DNA of 64,000 nucleotides from Providencia alcalifaciens (lineage in GTDB: Bacteria; Pseudomonadota; Gammaproteobacteria; Enterobacterales; Enterobacteriaceae): contig NZ_CP084296.1 of NCBI RefSeq assembly GCF_020271745.1, positions 3,658,001-3,722,000 of the forward strand, written 5' to 3'. The translations under genes and the position numbers were made by a program. Below the pieces are notes generated by a model. That model was not told the DNA's origin and made no database searches. It saw only the letters and a list, made by a program, of their open reading frames with translations. Each line of letters starts with the position of its first letter. Positions within the stretch are counted from its first letter, which is position 1. Positions 29,138-36,453 of this stretch are shown here, piece after piece.

Positions 29138-29486
29138 GAATAAAATAATTCTACTGACATTATCATAACGTTATGGTTCTAATGATACTTTCATGACCTA
29201 TTCAGCAAAGAATTGGGATAGTAGAACTTATCACATCTATCAAGATAAGCTATTAGAACACTTCTGATGATATTTCTTCTAAGAAATAAATCATATTCAC
29301 TGCTGCGCTCCATTACATCGGACTTTTTTAATTATTTACAGCGTCCGTTTGAATTTCCGCTCATGGCACAAAGCTGATGGAGACCAAAACTTAAAGGTTT
29401 ACTCTGAATAAGTACCTTATTATAACTTTTTTAGAACAACATTATCTTGTGTTAAGGGGATCAGATATCGCTTCGCATCATTTTCC

Positions 29487-29606
29487 ATGACGCAGCAGTA
29501 TATAGCTATATTAATCATCTGATATTTATGACATTATCATTAATATTCTATCTTTTACATAGCAAAAATAGAGGTTTTTAAGTTATTGATAATATTAGAA
29601 ATTAAT
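29487..29606. repeat. Attachment-site repeat, copy 2
   Basis: The 19-base ATGACGCAGCAGTATATAG is identical to copy 1 and the next 100 bp align with few gaps. To its left the icd homology is absent apart from the 12 bases CTGCTGCGTCAT. This is the expected left end of the main prophage when a second element sits in front of it. Confidence 0.75.
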
Positions 29607-29808
29607 TCGTTCGTCTAGAATCCATTAAATCAATTGCAATGGCATATATGGTAATCATTTGTTTCTCTTGCTCACTTTCTTTTTGCTCTTTTAAGATCGC
29701 AGATATGCGCTCTCCAGTAATGTTATGCTTTGACTCATTTAGCAACATAACAGCCCGACCAACTACTTGGCATATTCGCATATAAATTACATCTTTATCC
29801 GTATCCAT
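29602..29808 (-). CDS. YmgB/AriR-like small regulator
   Basis: 68-aa mostly helical protein. The pattern ICQVVGRAVMLLNESKHNIT then ISAILKEQ and TIYAIAIDLM resembles E. coli AriR (YmgB), a dimeric helical protein that affects biofilm and acid resistance and is encoded close to e14 in E. coli K-12. Start 29808 chosen for the AGAGGTG ribosome site; an upstream ATG lacks one. It sits at the att end of the prophage as a likely lysogen-expressed gene. Confidence 0.55.
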   Translation of the reverse strand: MDTDKDVIYMRICQVVGRAVMLLNESKHNITGERISAILKEQKESEQEKQMITIYAIAIDLMDSRRTN

Positions 29809-30038
29809 AATCACCTCTGAGTATTCTCTCAACAGTATCACTTAGTTAACGTAATTCCCAGATAAGATTTGTATAGTTTTACTATAATTAATTTTTCTGT
29901 AAAAAATTTAATGAATTCATTTAATATTTTTCATATTCAAATATTTTCTGATTTTTAGTTCATTAATTATTTTACTTGTTTAGATCAACTTTCCTACCAT
30001 AGCTTATCATTAAGCTAATTATTTATTTTATAATAAAA

Positions 30039-30449
30039 TCATTCTTTGGGCTTTAACCTATCAGCATTGGAAACATATAGAGCAAAAATAAGTACTAATA
30101 TTGATACGGAGTAAATAATAAAGAGTTGTGGATCTTTATGCTCAACCACTATTAACCTAATTACTGCAGTAATTGCAATATAGATAAAATACTGTAATGG
30201 AAAATGATAGTTAGATTGAAAATATTTAATAATCAATGCAATGAACTCAAAGTATAAAAAATAAACAATAAGGCCATCTACTAATAAATAAATTGATATG
30301 GAATCATTAGCTGTAAATAATAACCCTGCTAATACAACAGTTTCTTTTATTAAAAAGGCTATTAATATAACAGCAAGTAAAAGTAATGCGGCACTACTAA
30401 TCCACTGCAATATTCTACAAATCAATTTGGATTGACTTAGTCCTGACAT
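30039..30449 (-). CDS. psiE: Phosphate-starvation-inducible membrane protein PsiE
   Basis: 136 aa from the chosen start (the same as E. coli PsiE), four membrane segments. Near-identical blocks with PsiE include FLIKETVVLAGLLF, VYFLYFEFIALIIKYFQS and HFPLQYFIYI. psiE of E. coli is under PhoB and CRP control and its role is unclear. It is normally chromosomal, so finding it in the prophage left arm is notable. The longer frame to 30497 lacks a ribosome site. AT-rich gap to the ymgB-like gene shows no other gene. Confidence 0.9.
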   Translation of the reverse strand: MSGLSQSKLICRILQWISSAALLLLAVILIAFLIKETVVLAGLLFTANDSISIYLLVDGLIVYFLYFEFIALIIKYFQSNYHFPLQYFIYIAITAVIRLIVVEHKDPQLFIIYSVSILVLIFALYVSNADRLKPKE

Positions 30450-30509
30450 GATACACCCACAGGATATTAATCCTTTGATATTAAATAGTAATATCATTAA
30501 TTAAGGAAA

Positions 30510-30587
30510 TGGACCACCATCGAGGCATCGAACCTCGACTCTTAGACTTAATAAGGCTAAATACTCTTCCAGTTGAGTTAATGGTGG
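30510..30587 (-). tRNA. tRNA-like gene with aberrant anticodon arm, copy 1
   Basis: The minus strand folds as a tRNA cloverleaf: 7-bp acceptor stem CCACCAT / ATGGTGG, discriminator T and encoded CCA, D-arm ACTC-AACTGGAA-GAGT with G18G19, T-arm CGAGG-TTCGATG-CCTCG. The region between D and T arms is 25 bases, two longer than usual, so no standard 5-bp stem with 7-base loop forms without a mismatch; the best fit gives loop TTATTAA. It may be a decoy or non-decoding tRNA. It follows two membrane-peptide genes and resembles 55494-55571. Confidence 0.65.
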
Positions 30588-30594
30588 GAAAAAA

Positions 30595-30714
30595 TCATTT
30601 AAATAAATTAACTACATATGAAGTAATCAAAATTAATATCCCTACTAATATAATTACTACAAATATATTTCCTGAATATATAACAATACGTCGATAAAGA
30701 GGAAACCAGTTCAC
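30595..30714 (-). CDS. 39-aa single-membrane-segment peptide
   Basis: GTG start with AAGGTG 6-7 bases upstream. Sequence begins NWFPLYRRIVIYSGN and continues into a hydrophobic segment IFVVIILVGILILITSY. It shares the LYRxI...GN...membrane pattern with the peptide at 32061-32165 and lies 17 bases after the 51-aa peptide gene and 7 bases before the tRNA-like gene, in one transcript. Too short for confident family assignment; it fits a type I toxin or small membrane regulator. Confidence 0.5.
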   Translation of the reverse strand: MNWFPLYRRIVIYSGNIFVVIILVGILILITSYVVNLFK

Positions 30715-30731
30715 AGAATACACCTTATGAG

Positions 30732-30887
30732 TTAATTGTTAGAAAACACATACCCATTACCAAGCTTATTTAATGATGGCGTATCAAAGAAATAAATTGC
30801 ACCAAGGATCGCTATAGTTAACACAGCCAAAATGAGTATGTTCTTATAAATAGTTACAACTAAACACTGAACTGTTTGCTTTTTCAT
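30732..30887 (-). CDS. 51-aa single-membrane-segment peptide
   Basis: ATG start with AAGG 7 bases upstream. The peptide has a basic N-terminus, the IYKNILIL motif, a membrane segment AVLTIAILGAIYFF and a polar C-terminus (NGYVFSNN). The 73-bp leader repeat precedes it. The frame can be extended upstream to 30968 through the leader (78 aa), but the leader is shared with loci where that frame is closed, so the short start is preferred. Confidence 0.55.
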   Translation of the reverse strand: MKKQTVQCLVVTIYKNILILAVLTIAILGAIYFFDTPSLNKLGNGYVFSNN

Positions 30888-30908
30888 TAGTATACCTTGG
30901 GTAAATAT

Positions 30909-30981
30909 CCCTTGGATACCACATTTATTTTTAGATAAAAGCTTGCGGATGCAAGATTTGCTATTCATAGCAATGAGGTAT
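30909..30981 (-). repeat. Hairpin-rich leader repeat, copy 1
   Basis: 73-bp sequence repeated at 32189-32261 and 55710-55781. On the minus strand it contains TTGCTAT..ATAGCAA, then CTTGC-ATCC-GCAAG followed by CTTTTATC (terminator-like), then an ATCTA..TAGAT stem in the other two copies. A short frame ATGTGGTATCC opens at its end and overlaps the downstream peptide start, like the mok frame of hok loci. Confidence 0.75.
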
Positions 30982-31030
30982 AATTATTCCTTAACCTTAA
31001 CACATCCATTTAAATAAATACGATTTAAAT

Positions 31031-31057
31031 AAAAAAAACCTCGTTGTAACGAGGTTT
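31031..31057 (-). terminator. Terminator after the cold-shock operon
   Basis: AAAACCTCGTT pairs with AACGAGGTTTT (2-base loop) and continues into eight T residues on the minus strand. Confidence 0.9.
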
Positions 31058-31078
31058 TAAGTGCTATTGAAATTTTAA

Positions 31079-31219
31079 TCAGCAAACTTTTGCTTTCATT
31101 GAGCTTTTGCAAAAAATGCATTTAGCCCCATGTGGATTATTTACTGAAATATCAAACTGTGAGGTTCTATATTGAGATCCACTACAGCAAGGACATTTAA
31201 AGTATAGATAGACTTTTAT
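31079..31219 (-). CDS. YmcF-family cold-shock-linked small protein
   Basis: About 47 aa with two CxxC pairs: YFKCPCCSGSQYRTSQFD and NPHGAKCIFCKSSM. It matches E. coli YmcF and YnfQ, small proteins encoded right after cspG/cspB. It begins a few bases after the cspA stop with no ATG, GTG or TTG in frame between that stop and the first cysteines, so translation must start at a non-AUG codon (ATA at 31219 is the placeholder) or by coupling. E. coli YmcF/YnfQ are also reported to use non-AUG starts. Confidence 0.75.
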   Translation of the reverse strand: MKVYLYFKCPCCSGSQYRTSQFDISVNNPHGAKCIFCKSSMKAKVC

Positions 31220-31226
31220 AGTGTCT

Positions 31227-31439
31227 TTAAAGCGCCACCACTTGTCCTGCAGCAGGACCTTTTGCACCATTTTCAATGATGAATGAAACTTGCTGACCTT
31301 CAATTAAAGATTTGAAGTTATCGCTCTGAATTGCAGAGAAATGAACAAATACATCTTTAGAGCCATCAGCTGGAGTAATGAAACCAAAACCTTTATCGTC
31401 GTTAAACCATTTTACTGAACCAGTCATTGTATTAGACAT
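31227..31439 (-). CDS. cspA: Cold-shock protein, CspA family
   Basis: 70-aa single-stranded nucleic acid chaperone. RNP1 is KGFGFI and RNP2 is [25 protein letters not shown] opens the OB fold. It is prophage-borne, in the left arm, with a full thermosensor leader upstream and the ymcF-like gene downstream. It resembles E. coli CspB/CspG/CspI, which are also linked to cryptic prophages (Qin, Rac). Confidence 0.93.
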   Translation of the reverse strand: MSNTMTGSVKWFNDDKGFGFITPADGSKDVFVHFSAIQSDNFKSLIEGQQVSFIIENGAKGPAAGQVVAL

Positions 31440-31613
31440 AGAATTTCCTTTAATTTTTTAAGTTTGCCATAAGGCATATTAGGTTTGTTTTTTATTTTTA
31501 CTTATGGGAATTAATTAGAAGGAATTCGCAATGAAGGGTATCTTAGATAACGCTAAATGGTGAACGACTTTAAACTGACTAGCATAAATAGGCCTGTACT
31601 TCCAAACCAGTTA
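31440..31613 (-). promoter_or_regulatory. cspA-type cold-sensing 5' UTR with cold box
   Basis: The minus strand upstream of cspA aligns with the E. coli cspA leader: GGTTTGGAAGTACAGGCC near 31595-31612 (cold box region), GCGTTATCTAAGATACCC, GAATTCCTTC, then GCCTTATGGCAAACTT and the AAGGAAAT ribosome site. In E. coli this leader refolds at low temperature to stabilise and translate cspA mRNA. The start at about 31613 is inferred by that alignment. Confidence 0.75.
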
Positions 31614-31702
31614 AACCATTAGGCCACACAAACACAATAATAGCAAATTTTATATTTCACTCCTTTTTCAGAAAAGCTTACTATTGATAGTATAAATGCA
31701 AA

Positions 31703-31936
31703 TTAAAAAGCCATATTTAGCGATTTATTTGAATTCGTTATACCACTATTTATACAGCTAGAGCATATTTTTACAACTTCATAACCTGATTTTTTAGCCA
31801 TTTTAATTGCTTGCATAGCATTTAAAAAGTTACCCAGATAAAATCTATTTACAGCTATAGGCATATTCTTACATCCAATCTTATGCATTTTATAACTACC
31901 CTGTGGTTCCATCATTGTCTGAATGTAATAGTTCAT
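31703..31936 (-). CDS. Small HxxxC/CxxC protein, unknown
   Basis: 77 aa. Pattern YYIQTMMEPQGSYKMHKIGC then NRFYLGNFLNAMQAIKMAKK and ICSSCINSG; His and three Cys could bind zinc. The protein at 56997-57224 looks related (YYLTKSDRDGIVVLHKKVC, YVGYYFGEYGAVQKVES, VVSCPECMTN). Not a family I can name; similar tiny proteins occur near mobile elements. Good start with GGAGAAAA upstream. Confidence 0.65.
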   Translation of the reverse strand: MNYYIQTMMEPQGSYKMHKIGCKNMPIAVNRFYLGNFLNAMQAIKMAKKSGYEVVKICSSCINSGITNSNKSLNMAF

Positions 31937-31977
31937 TTTTTCTCCATTAAGCTATACGAGAGGAAGCACACTAACAA

Positions 31978-32058
31978 TCCCCATAATCGATGGTTTTAAA
32001 CCTCTACACTTAGTTTTCAGAGGCTAAATACCTTTTATTTCCGTGATCTGCAGAATAG
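31978..32058 (-). other. Decayed tRNA-like sequence, copy 3
   Basis: Downstream of the 34-aa peptide the minus strand has GTATTTAGCCT...ACTAAG, then GAGGTT...ACC and ATCGATTATGGGG, aligning in order with the anticodon arm, T-arm and acceptor of the intact tRNA-like copies. Acceptor and D-arm no longer pair. It supports a third copy of the cassette. Confidence 0.35.
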
Positions 32059-32060
32059 TC

Positions 32061-32165
32061 TTACATCCAGTATACAAGTGAAAATGCAGCTAACAGTAAT
32101 ACAACTATTATTAAAGCATTTCCTGTAAGTGATAAAATGTTTCGGTACAATGTAGATAAATTCAT
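32061..32165 (-). CDS. 34-aa single-membrane-segment peptide
   Basis: ATG start with AAGG 8 bases upstream. Sequence MNLSTLYRNILSLTGN then hydrophobic ALIIVVLLLAAFSLVYW. Preceded by leader repeat copy 2 (32189-32261). An upstream in-frame start (ATGCGGTATCC) within the leader would add 13 residues. Pattern LYRNI...GN matches the peptide at 30595-30714. Function unknown. Confidence 0.5.
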   Translation of the reverse strand: MNLSTLYRNILSLTGNALIIVVLLLAAFSLVYWM

Positions 32166-32188
32166 AGGTAGTCCCTTAGGAATTACTT

Positions 32189-32261
32189 CCCTTGGATACC
32201 GCATCTATTTGTTAGATAAAAGCTTGCGAAGGCAAGATTTGCTTTTATAGCAATGAGGCAT
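32189..32261 (-). repeat. Hairpin-rich leader repeat, copy 2
   Basis: Same layout as 30909-30981: a stem at TTGCTATA..AGCAA, CTTGC-CTTC-GCAAG followed by CTTTTATC, and ATCTA-ACAAA-TAGAT. Differences between copies fall mostly in loops, which suggests that the RNA structure is kept. Confidence 0.75.
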
Positions 32262-32275
32262 GATTATTTAATGTA

Positions 32276-32663
32276 CTATAACATACTATCTATACATTAA
32301 CTTAATTAATAATTTTATAAATGAAAACATTTAGTTAGGAAGCATTTCATGCAAAATACTCTAATAATTAAAATGCTTACTCACTATACATACAATTGAT
32401 AACAATTTTTTATTAACTTTTTACTTTTAGCTAATTTTATTTTTAGAAAGTAAATTCTATATTTATATTTTATTCATGCGCTTAATAATAACTTAACTTA
32501 TTGATTCATAATTATTTAAATGGCATTAACCCTTGGTTTTATGCCATTTTCAACTATCATTTAACCTCTTGATTTAACGATATTATTTAAATGGTTTTGG
32601 GGAAGTCATTTTCTTAGCCATAAGATAAATTTTACCTTATTTCTTGATCTCCATTAATATTTT
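32276..32663. other. AT-rich non-coding stretch
   Basis: Very AT-rich spacer between leader copy 2 and the LexA boxes. One TTTTGGGGAAG motif lies near 32593, also seen twice near 28040. No gene recognised. Confidence 0.5.
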
Positions 32664-32708
32664 ACTGTATATAATCACAGTTATTATTTAACTGTTTTTA
32701 TATACAGC
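32664..32708 (+). promoter_or_regulatory. Two tandem LexA (SOS) boxes upstream of dinI-like gene
   Basis: CTGTATATAATCACAG (32665-32680) and CTGTTTTTATATACAG (32692-32707) both match CTGT-N8-ACAG perfectly. They lie 25-67 bases before the dinI-like start, so the gene should be induced by DNA damage. Confidence 0.88.
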
Positions 32709-32731
32709 GCTTTATGCAAGGAGAATGTACG

Positions 32732-33013
32732 ATGGTTACTATTAAAGTTCGCTTCGCTGCAAGCATGAAAGGTAAATTACCTGTGGGGACTTTCGACGCA
32801 TTGAGCAATGAGATCACAAAAAGATTGAACCCCAAATACCCTGATTTAAATATCGATATTAGTTGGGGATCTCAAGCTAATGTTTCTATTGATGGCCTTG
32901 GTAAGAACGAAAAGAAAACCTACATTGAAGAAACGCTGGAAGAAATTTGGAATGATGGAGATTGGATGCCTGAAATGAAAGAAACTGAGGAAGTAGAGTA
33001 TTTCGATAAATGA
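32732..33013 (+). CDS. DinI-like SOS protein (prophage)
   Basis: 93 aa from the chosen start (AAGGAG 8 bases before ATG; the upstream ATG at 32714 overlaps that site). Matches the DinI fold: VTIKVRFAASMKGKLPVGTFDALSNEITKRL in two short blocks, a second strand and the C-terminal acidic helix YIEETLEEIWNDGDW. Lambdoid phages carry such proteins (Tum- or DinI-type) that adjust RecA-driven induction. Opposite strand to the late genes, own LexA-controlled promoter, own terminator. Confidence 0.85.
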   Translation: MVTIKVRFAASMKGKLPVGTFDALSNEITKRLNPKYPDLNIDISWGSQANVSIDGLGKNEKKTYIEETLEEIWNDGDWMPEMKETEEVEYFDK

Positions 33014-33019
33014 TTAGAG

Positions 33020-33054
33020 TGCGCCAACTACTCAAGCTGGCGCATTTATATTTT
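33020..33054 (+). terminator. Terminator after dinI-like gene
   Basis: TGCGCCA pairs with TGGCGCA, then TTTATATTTT. It lies against the end of the convergent tail-fibre gene. Confidence 0.8.
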
Positions 33055-33056
33055 AA

Positions 33057-35372
33057 TTATAGCAATGTGTCATTATCACCAAGGTCATATTGTTTACGTT
33101 CCGTAGCTTCCTGTTCTGCTCTTTCCGCTTCTTCTGCTGCTCGTTTAGCTTCTTCTTCAGCTAATCGCTCTGCTTCTAGTTTAGCAAGCCTCTCAGCTTC
33201 AGCTAGCTTCTGATTGTAGATAGAATCACTCGGCATATTCACACGAATATCAATCCAGTGGCCATTGGGAATATCACAAGGCTCACCCGGAGTTAACTCA
33301 ACCATTTCCCCATCGACTTCTTTAAGAAATTCAGGGTAAAGCTTGAATCGCTCATATTGAATATTCTGCGGCAAGTCATGCTTGCGATATGTCGTATAAA
33401 GCACGATATCGCCATCCTCATCAGGCTCAACTATGCGACCATCGAATGGGTGCGGTTTACCTTTTTCAAGTACATCATAAAGCGCATACACAAGTGGAAG
33501 CTGGTTGATGCCGCATGGAATTGTGATACCACCATTAATACCTCCCCAACTAGCATCAGAGTGAAGGCCAAGAACACCGTGTAACTGATAGATGCCTGTA
33601 TGCAGTTTTTTGAGCGTTACACCTTCTGCTTCTTCATTTGGATCGACATCGTTAGCGAAAACTCTAACAATCGGAGATGCTGCTTTTAAGTTTCCGTTTG
33701 CATCTTTAGTGGTATTTGCCGTGCCATATAAAGTGTTCGCTTTGTACGTTGTTGTATTAGCTGTAATACCAGCACTCGTCTTAACAATGCCAGTATATAT
33801 ATCAACCCCGATGTTAGCGAAAGTGTCACCCGTTTTGAACATAAGATTTGGACAGTATCTAAATGTCCAATCGTTAGTAGCTTCTGTTCTCCATATTGTA
33901 GATGCATTAGCCCTGAAGTGTTCGGTAACACTAGCTGTAGTCCAGTTTTGCGCTGTCCCCTCCCCTTTGCCACCCCAGCCGAAATCGCCCGCTAGTACCG
34001 CAGTGCCACTTCTGTTAGGGAATGCAATCACAGCGATATTAGCGTTATTTTGATTACGGTGAATTAGGTTAGTCATATTGCCATTGCTGGGGACGTCTGC
34101 CTCTAGGCTGACATACGTATCGTCCGCTCTTGCTAGAGTGACGCGCGGATAGTTGCCTGATGCGGTTACTTTCATTGTGTCCCGCGCTTCAACATTACCG
34201 TATTTGTTGGCTGTCGCAAGAATTCTAACATTCGATATGTAGTAGGAAGATTTCACCCCGTCATTGACGGGAACGAGTGTCTGGTCCGATACATGCTGAG
34301 ATATCTCAATGTCCCCCTGCGTATTAGCCAGACAAGTGTAATTAGTGTACGGCGCCCCCCTAAGCCAGATTTCTGCTTTATATGCGTTAATTTGCTTTAT
34401 TAGAACTGGCGCTATAGTTGCGCTGGCTATGTCAAAGTGGCTGGTGCAGAAGTATGACCCCAAGATATTCTTCTCGGGTTTTGTCCCATTGCCGATAGTA
34501 AGATTCAAAATACCGAAGTGCTGGGGTTCTTCGCTGCCAGTCCCAGCTGATGAATAACCAGTAGAGGATGTGTTAGTAACAAAAATTTGGTATCTCTGCG
34601 CCCCAGATGAACCGTCTCCAGCACCGATAGTGCAAAGCTTTATGAAAGTTGCCCCTGCGCCAGATTGCCCCGCAAACCAGCTTGCCGCCGCTCTAGCTTC
34701 ACCGGTAACACGGTTTAATGCAGCAAGGTCTCTACCCTGCCAAGTTAGCTTTCCGTCCTCTGTTAACACTAAAGCTGTTCCAGCGATGTCGTTAACGAAC
34801 GCAAGTCTATCCTTATCATTAGGAGCGCCGATATACCCGCGGCGTTTCCCGTCCATCTTCTGAAAACCCAAAAATAGTGCTTGATTTTCAGAAGTATTTC
34901 TTAAGTTTAACGCATCGCTATTTTTTGTTATTGTCCCGCCAGTTTTATTCAGCTTACCATCTATCTGCTTTTTCAATTCAACAAGACTCTCAAGCCTTAC
35001 CGTTTCCCCCGTCGGAGTTTTTACCTCAACAATGCCGTCCTGCGTCATCCATGTGTCCATATTTCGCAAGAAATACTGAATATACTGCTGATTTGCTAGC
35101 ATCTTTCGAACGCCATCGCTCATGCTGTCCAAGACGAATGTCGCAATCTGATACTTCGCCGCTGAAGCGGCAACCGGTACAGGATAAGTGAGATTAATCT
35201 CTGTATCTGAGTTCACGGATAACACTGTGTTCATGTAAACAACGTTATTGATGAGATAAGAGATTGGACAACCTTCTGAGATGCCGGCTAAGTTATCTTT
35301 CCAGCCCGTTCCTGTGCCGGTAATTTTAGTCTGACCCGCTGTCGTTTTGATTGTGCCTGTTTGATAAATCAT
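33057..35372 (-). CDS. Phage tail fibre protein
   Basis: 771-aa receptor-contacting fibre. The N-terminal domain MIYQTGTIKTTAGQTKITG resembles the virion-attachment part of many siphophage fibres; the centre is Ser/Thr/Gly/Asn-rich beta structure; the C-terminus has a charged Ala/Glu-rich coiled coil (AERLAKLEAERLAEEEAKR) before a LGDNDTLL tail. Start 35372 has GGAG upstream; a longer frame runs through a terminator and is rejected. No fibre chaperone gene follows, as the dinI-like gene intervenes on the other strand. Host receptor unknown. Confidence 0.85.
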   Translation of the reverse strand: MIYQTGTIKTTAGQTKITGTGTGWKDNLAGISEGCPISYLINNVVYMNTVLSVNSDTEINLTYPVPVAASAAKYQIATFVLDSMSDGVRKMLANQQYIQYFLRNMDTWMTQDGIVEVKTPTGETVRLESLVELKKQIDGKLNKTGGTITKNSDALNLRNTSENQALFLGFQKMDGKRRGYIGAPNDKDRLAFVNDIAGTALVLTEDGKLTWQGRDLAALNRVTGEARAAASWFAGQSGAGATFIKLCTIGAGDGSSGAQRYQIFVTNTSSTGYSSAGTGSEEPQHFGILNLTIGNGTKPEKNILGSYFCTSHFDIASATIAPVLIKQINAYKAEIWLRGAPYTNYTCLANTQGDIEISQHVSDQTLVPVNDGVKSSYYISNVRILATANKYGNVEARDTMKVTASGNYPRVTLARADDTYVSLEADVPSNGNMTNLIHRNQNNANIAVIAFPNRSGTAVLAGDFGWGGKGEGTAQNWTTASVTEHFRANASTIWRTEATNDWTFRYCPNLMFKTGDTFANIGVDIYTGIVKTSAGITANTTTYKANTLYGTANTTKDANGNLKAASPIVRVFANDVDPNEEAEGVTLKKLHTGIYQLHGVLGLHSDASWGGINGGITIPCGINQLPLVYALYDVLEKGKPHPFDGRIVEPDEDGDIVLYTTYRKHDLPQNIQYERFKLYPEFLKEVDGEMVELTPGEPCDIPNGHWIDIRVNMPSDSIYNQKLAEAERLAKLEAERLAEEEAKRAAEEAERAEQEATERKQYDLGDNDTLL

Positions 35373-35394
35373 ATTAACTCCAAAATTTGGACGC

Positions 35395-35419
35395 AAAAAA
35401 AACCGCAATTAAGCGGTTT
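35395..35419 (-). terminator. Terminator between the tail protein gene and the fibre gene
   Basis: On the minus strand AAACCGC-TTAATT-GCGGTTT is followed by T residues. It would limit fibre expression unless Q antitermination reads through. Confidence 0.85.
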
Positions 35420-35436
35420 ATCGTTGAATTGAGTAT

Positions 35437-36453
35437 TTAGAAGTAGTCGTTGAAATCGATGCTGTAACATCCCGCATAAACGATTTGGTTGAACATAGAG
35501 TTTGCGTACGATGGGTAGCTATCTAGTGTCCACATCTTCGTTGCCTGTATTCGGTTTCCTGAAACAACAAAGCCAGACATATAACAGTTTATTGAGTTCC
35601 TTTCGTTCTCCAGCCATGTATTAGGGCTGTCCATAGTGAACATCGGGACGCTGAACTTGCTTGTCGCCACATTGTTGCTTGTATTAACAATTTGTCCGTT
35701 GTTATAAAATGGACAATAATCTGATGAAAAAGCTACACCACCGTTTTTATTCCAAATCGTTAACCCATCTGCTGGTTGTAAATTCAATCCATACGCAAAG
35801 ATAACCACATAAACGTACCCTGCATTTCTCGCAATGACTCTGGAATTGGGTCTATCATAGCGAAGCACTTGACCTGACGATTCCGGTCTTAAAAAAACTA
35901 ATGCAGATCCACGATTAGGGATATCAGCCGGTATACTCCAATACCCTTTACTGTATTTATCCACATCGATATAAATTTTTTTACGGTACACGCAGTAAGC
36001 TACCGTGGATTCTTGCGTGATTGCTCTGAAATTATCAATCGCGGCATCTAGCTGCGAGTTAATGAACAAACCGTACGAATCTTGCGGAGCTTCCTTCAGT
36101 ACGCCATACAAAAAAAAGTGGGAGTTACCATCACTCCCAGGCAACCAACCCGAATCACCGCCCCACCAGTCATAGTTACAATAGAATGTATCGCCAGACA
36201 CCCAATAGCTTCCGATACTCACGCCCTGCACAGAACCATAAGCAAGAAAATGACACAATGCTGAAGGCACAATGACCACATTGTATTTCGACATCCCCGG
36301 TACATTAACTGACTTATTTTTTTGATATCGCTGAGGCTCAAGTGGGTGAATAACAATATGCTTTAAAAAGGTTAGAGGATAGGAATTGTTAGTGATTTCA
36401 ATCGGCTTTCCGCCATCCTTTGGGTTTATGAATAGCCCATAATCATCACTCAT
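35437..36453 (-). CDS. Phage tail protein, DUF6453-like
   Basis: 338 aa, beginning MSDDYGLFINPKDGGKPIEI, a block found in minor tail proteins encoded after gpJ in several lambda-like phages; a related SYGLFINSQLD repeats near residue 125. Mostly beta structure with many aromatic residues. GGGAGG precedes the start. Start overlaps the end of the J C-terminal gene by 4 bases. Likely part of the tail tip or a fibre partner. Confidence 0.7.
   Translation of the reverse strand: MSDDYGLFINPKDGGKPIEITNNSYPLTFLKHIVIHPLEPQRYQKNKSVNVPGMSKYNVVIVPSALCHFLAYGSVQGVSIGSYWVSGDTFYCNYDWWGGDSGWLPGSDGNSHFFLYGVLKEAPQDSYGLFINSQLDAAIDNFRAITQESTVAYCVYRKKIYIDVDKYSKGYWSIPADIPNRGSALVFLRPESSGQVLRYDRPNSRVIARNAGYVYVVIFAYGLNLQPADGLTIWNKNGGVAFSSDYCPFYNNGQIVNTSNNVATSKFSVPMFTMDSPNTWLENERNSINCYMSGFVVSGNRIQATKMWTLDSYPSYANSMFNQIVYAGCYSIDFNDYF

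Noticed and set aside
30509-30697. 62-aa plus-strand frame over tRNA-like copy 1
   Set aside because: It is the antisense of the tRNA-like gene and of the membrane-peptide gene.
31590-31640. Possible tRNA near 31.6 kb (TAATGGTTTAACTGG pattern)
   Set aside because: No T-arm or acceptor; the sequence aligns with the cspA cold-box leader.
33010-33213. 67-aa plus-strand Ser/Ala-rich frame
   Set aside because: It is the antisense of the coiled-coil end of the tail fibre gene.
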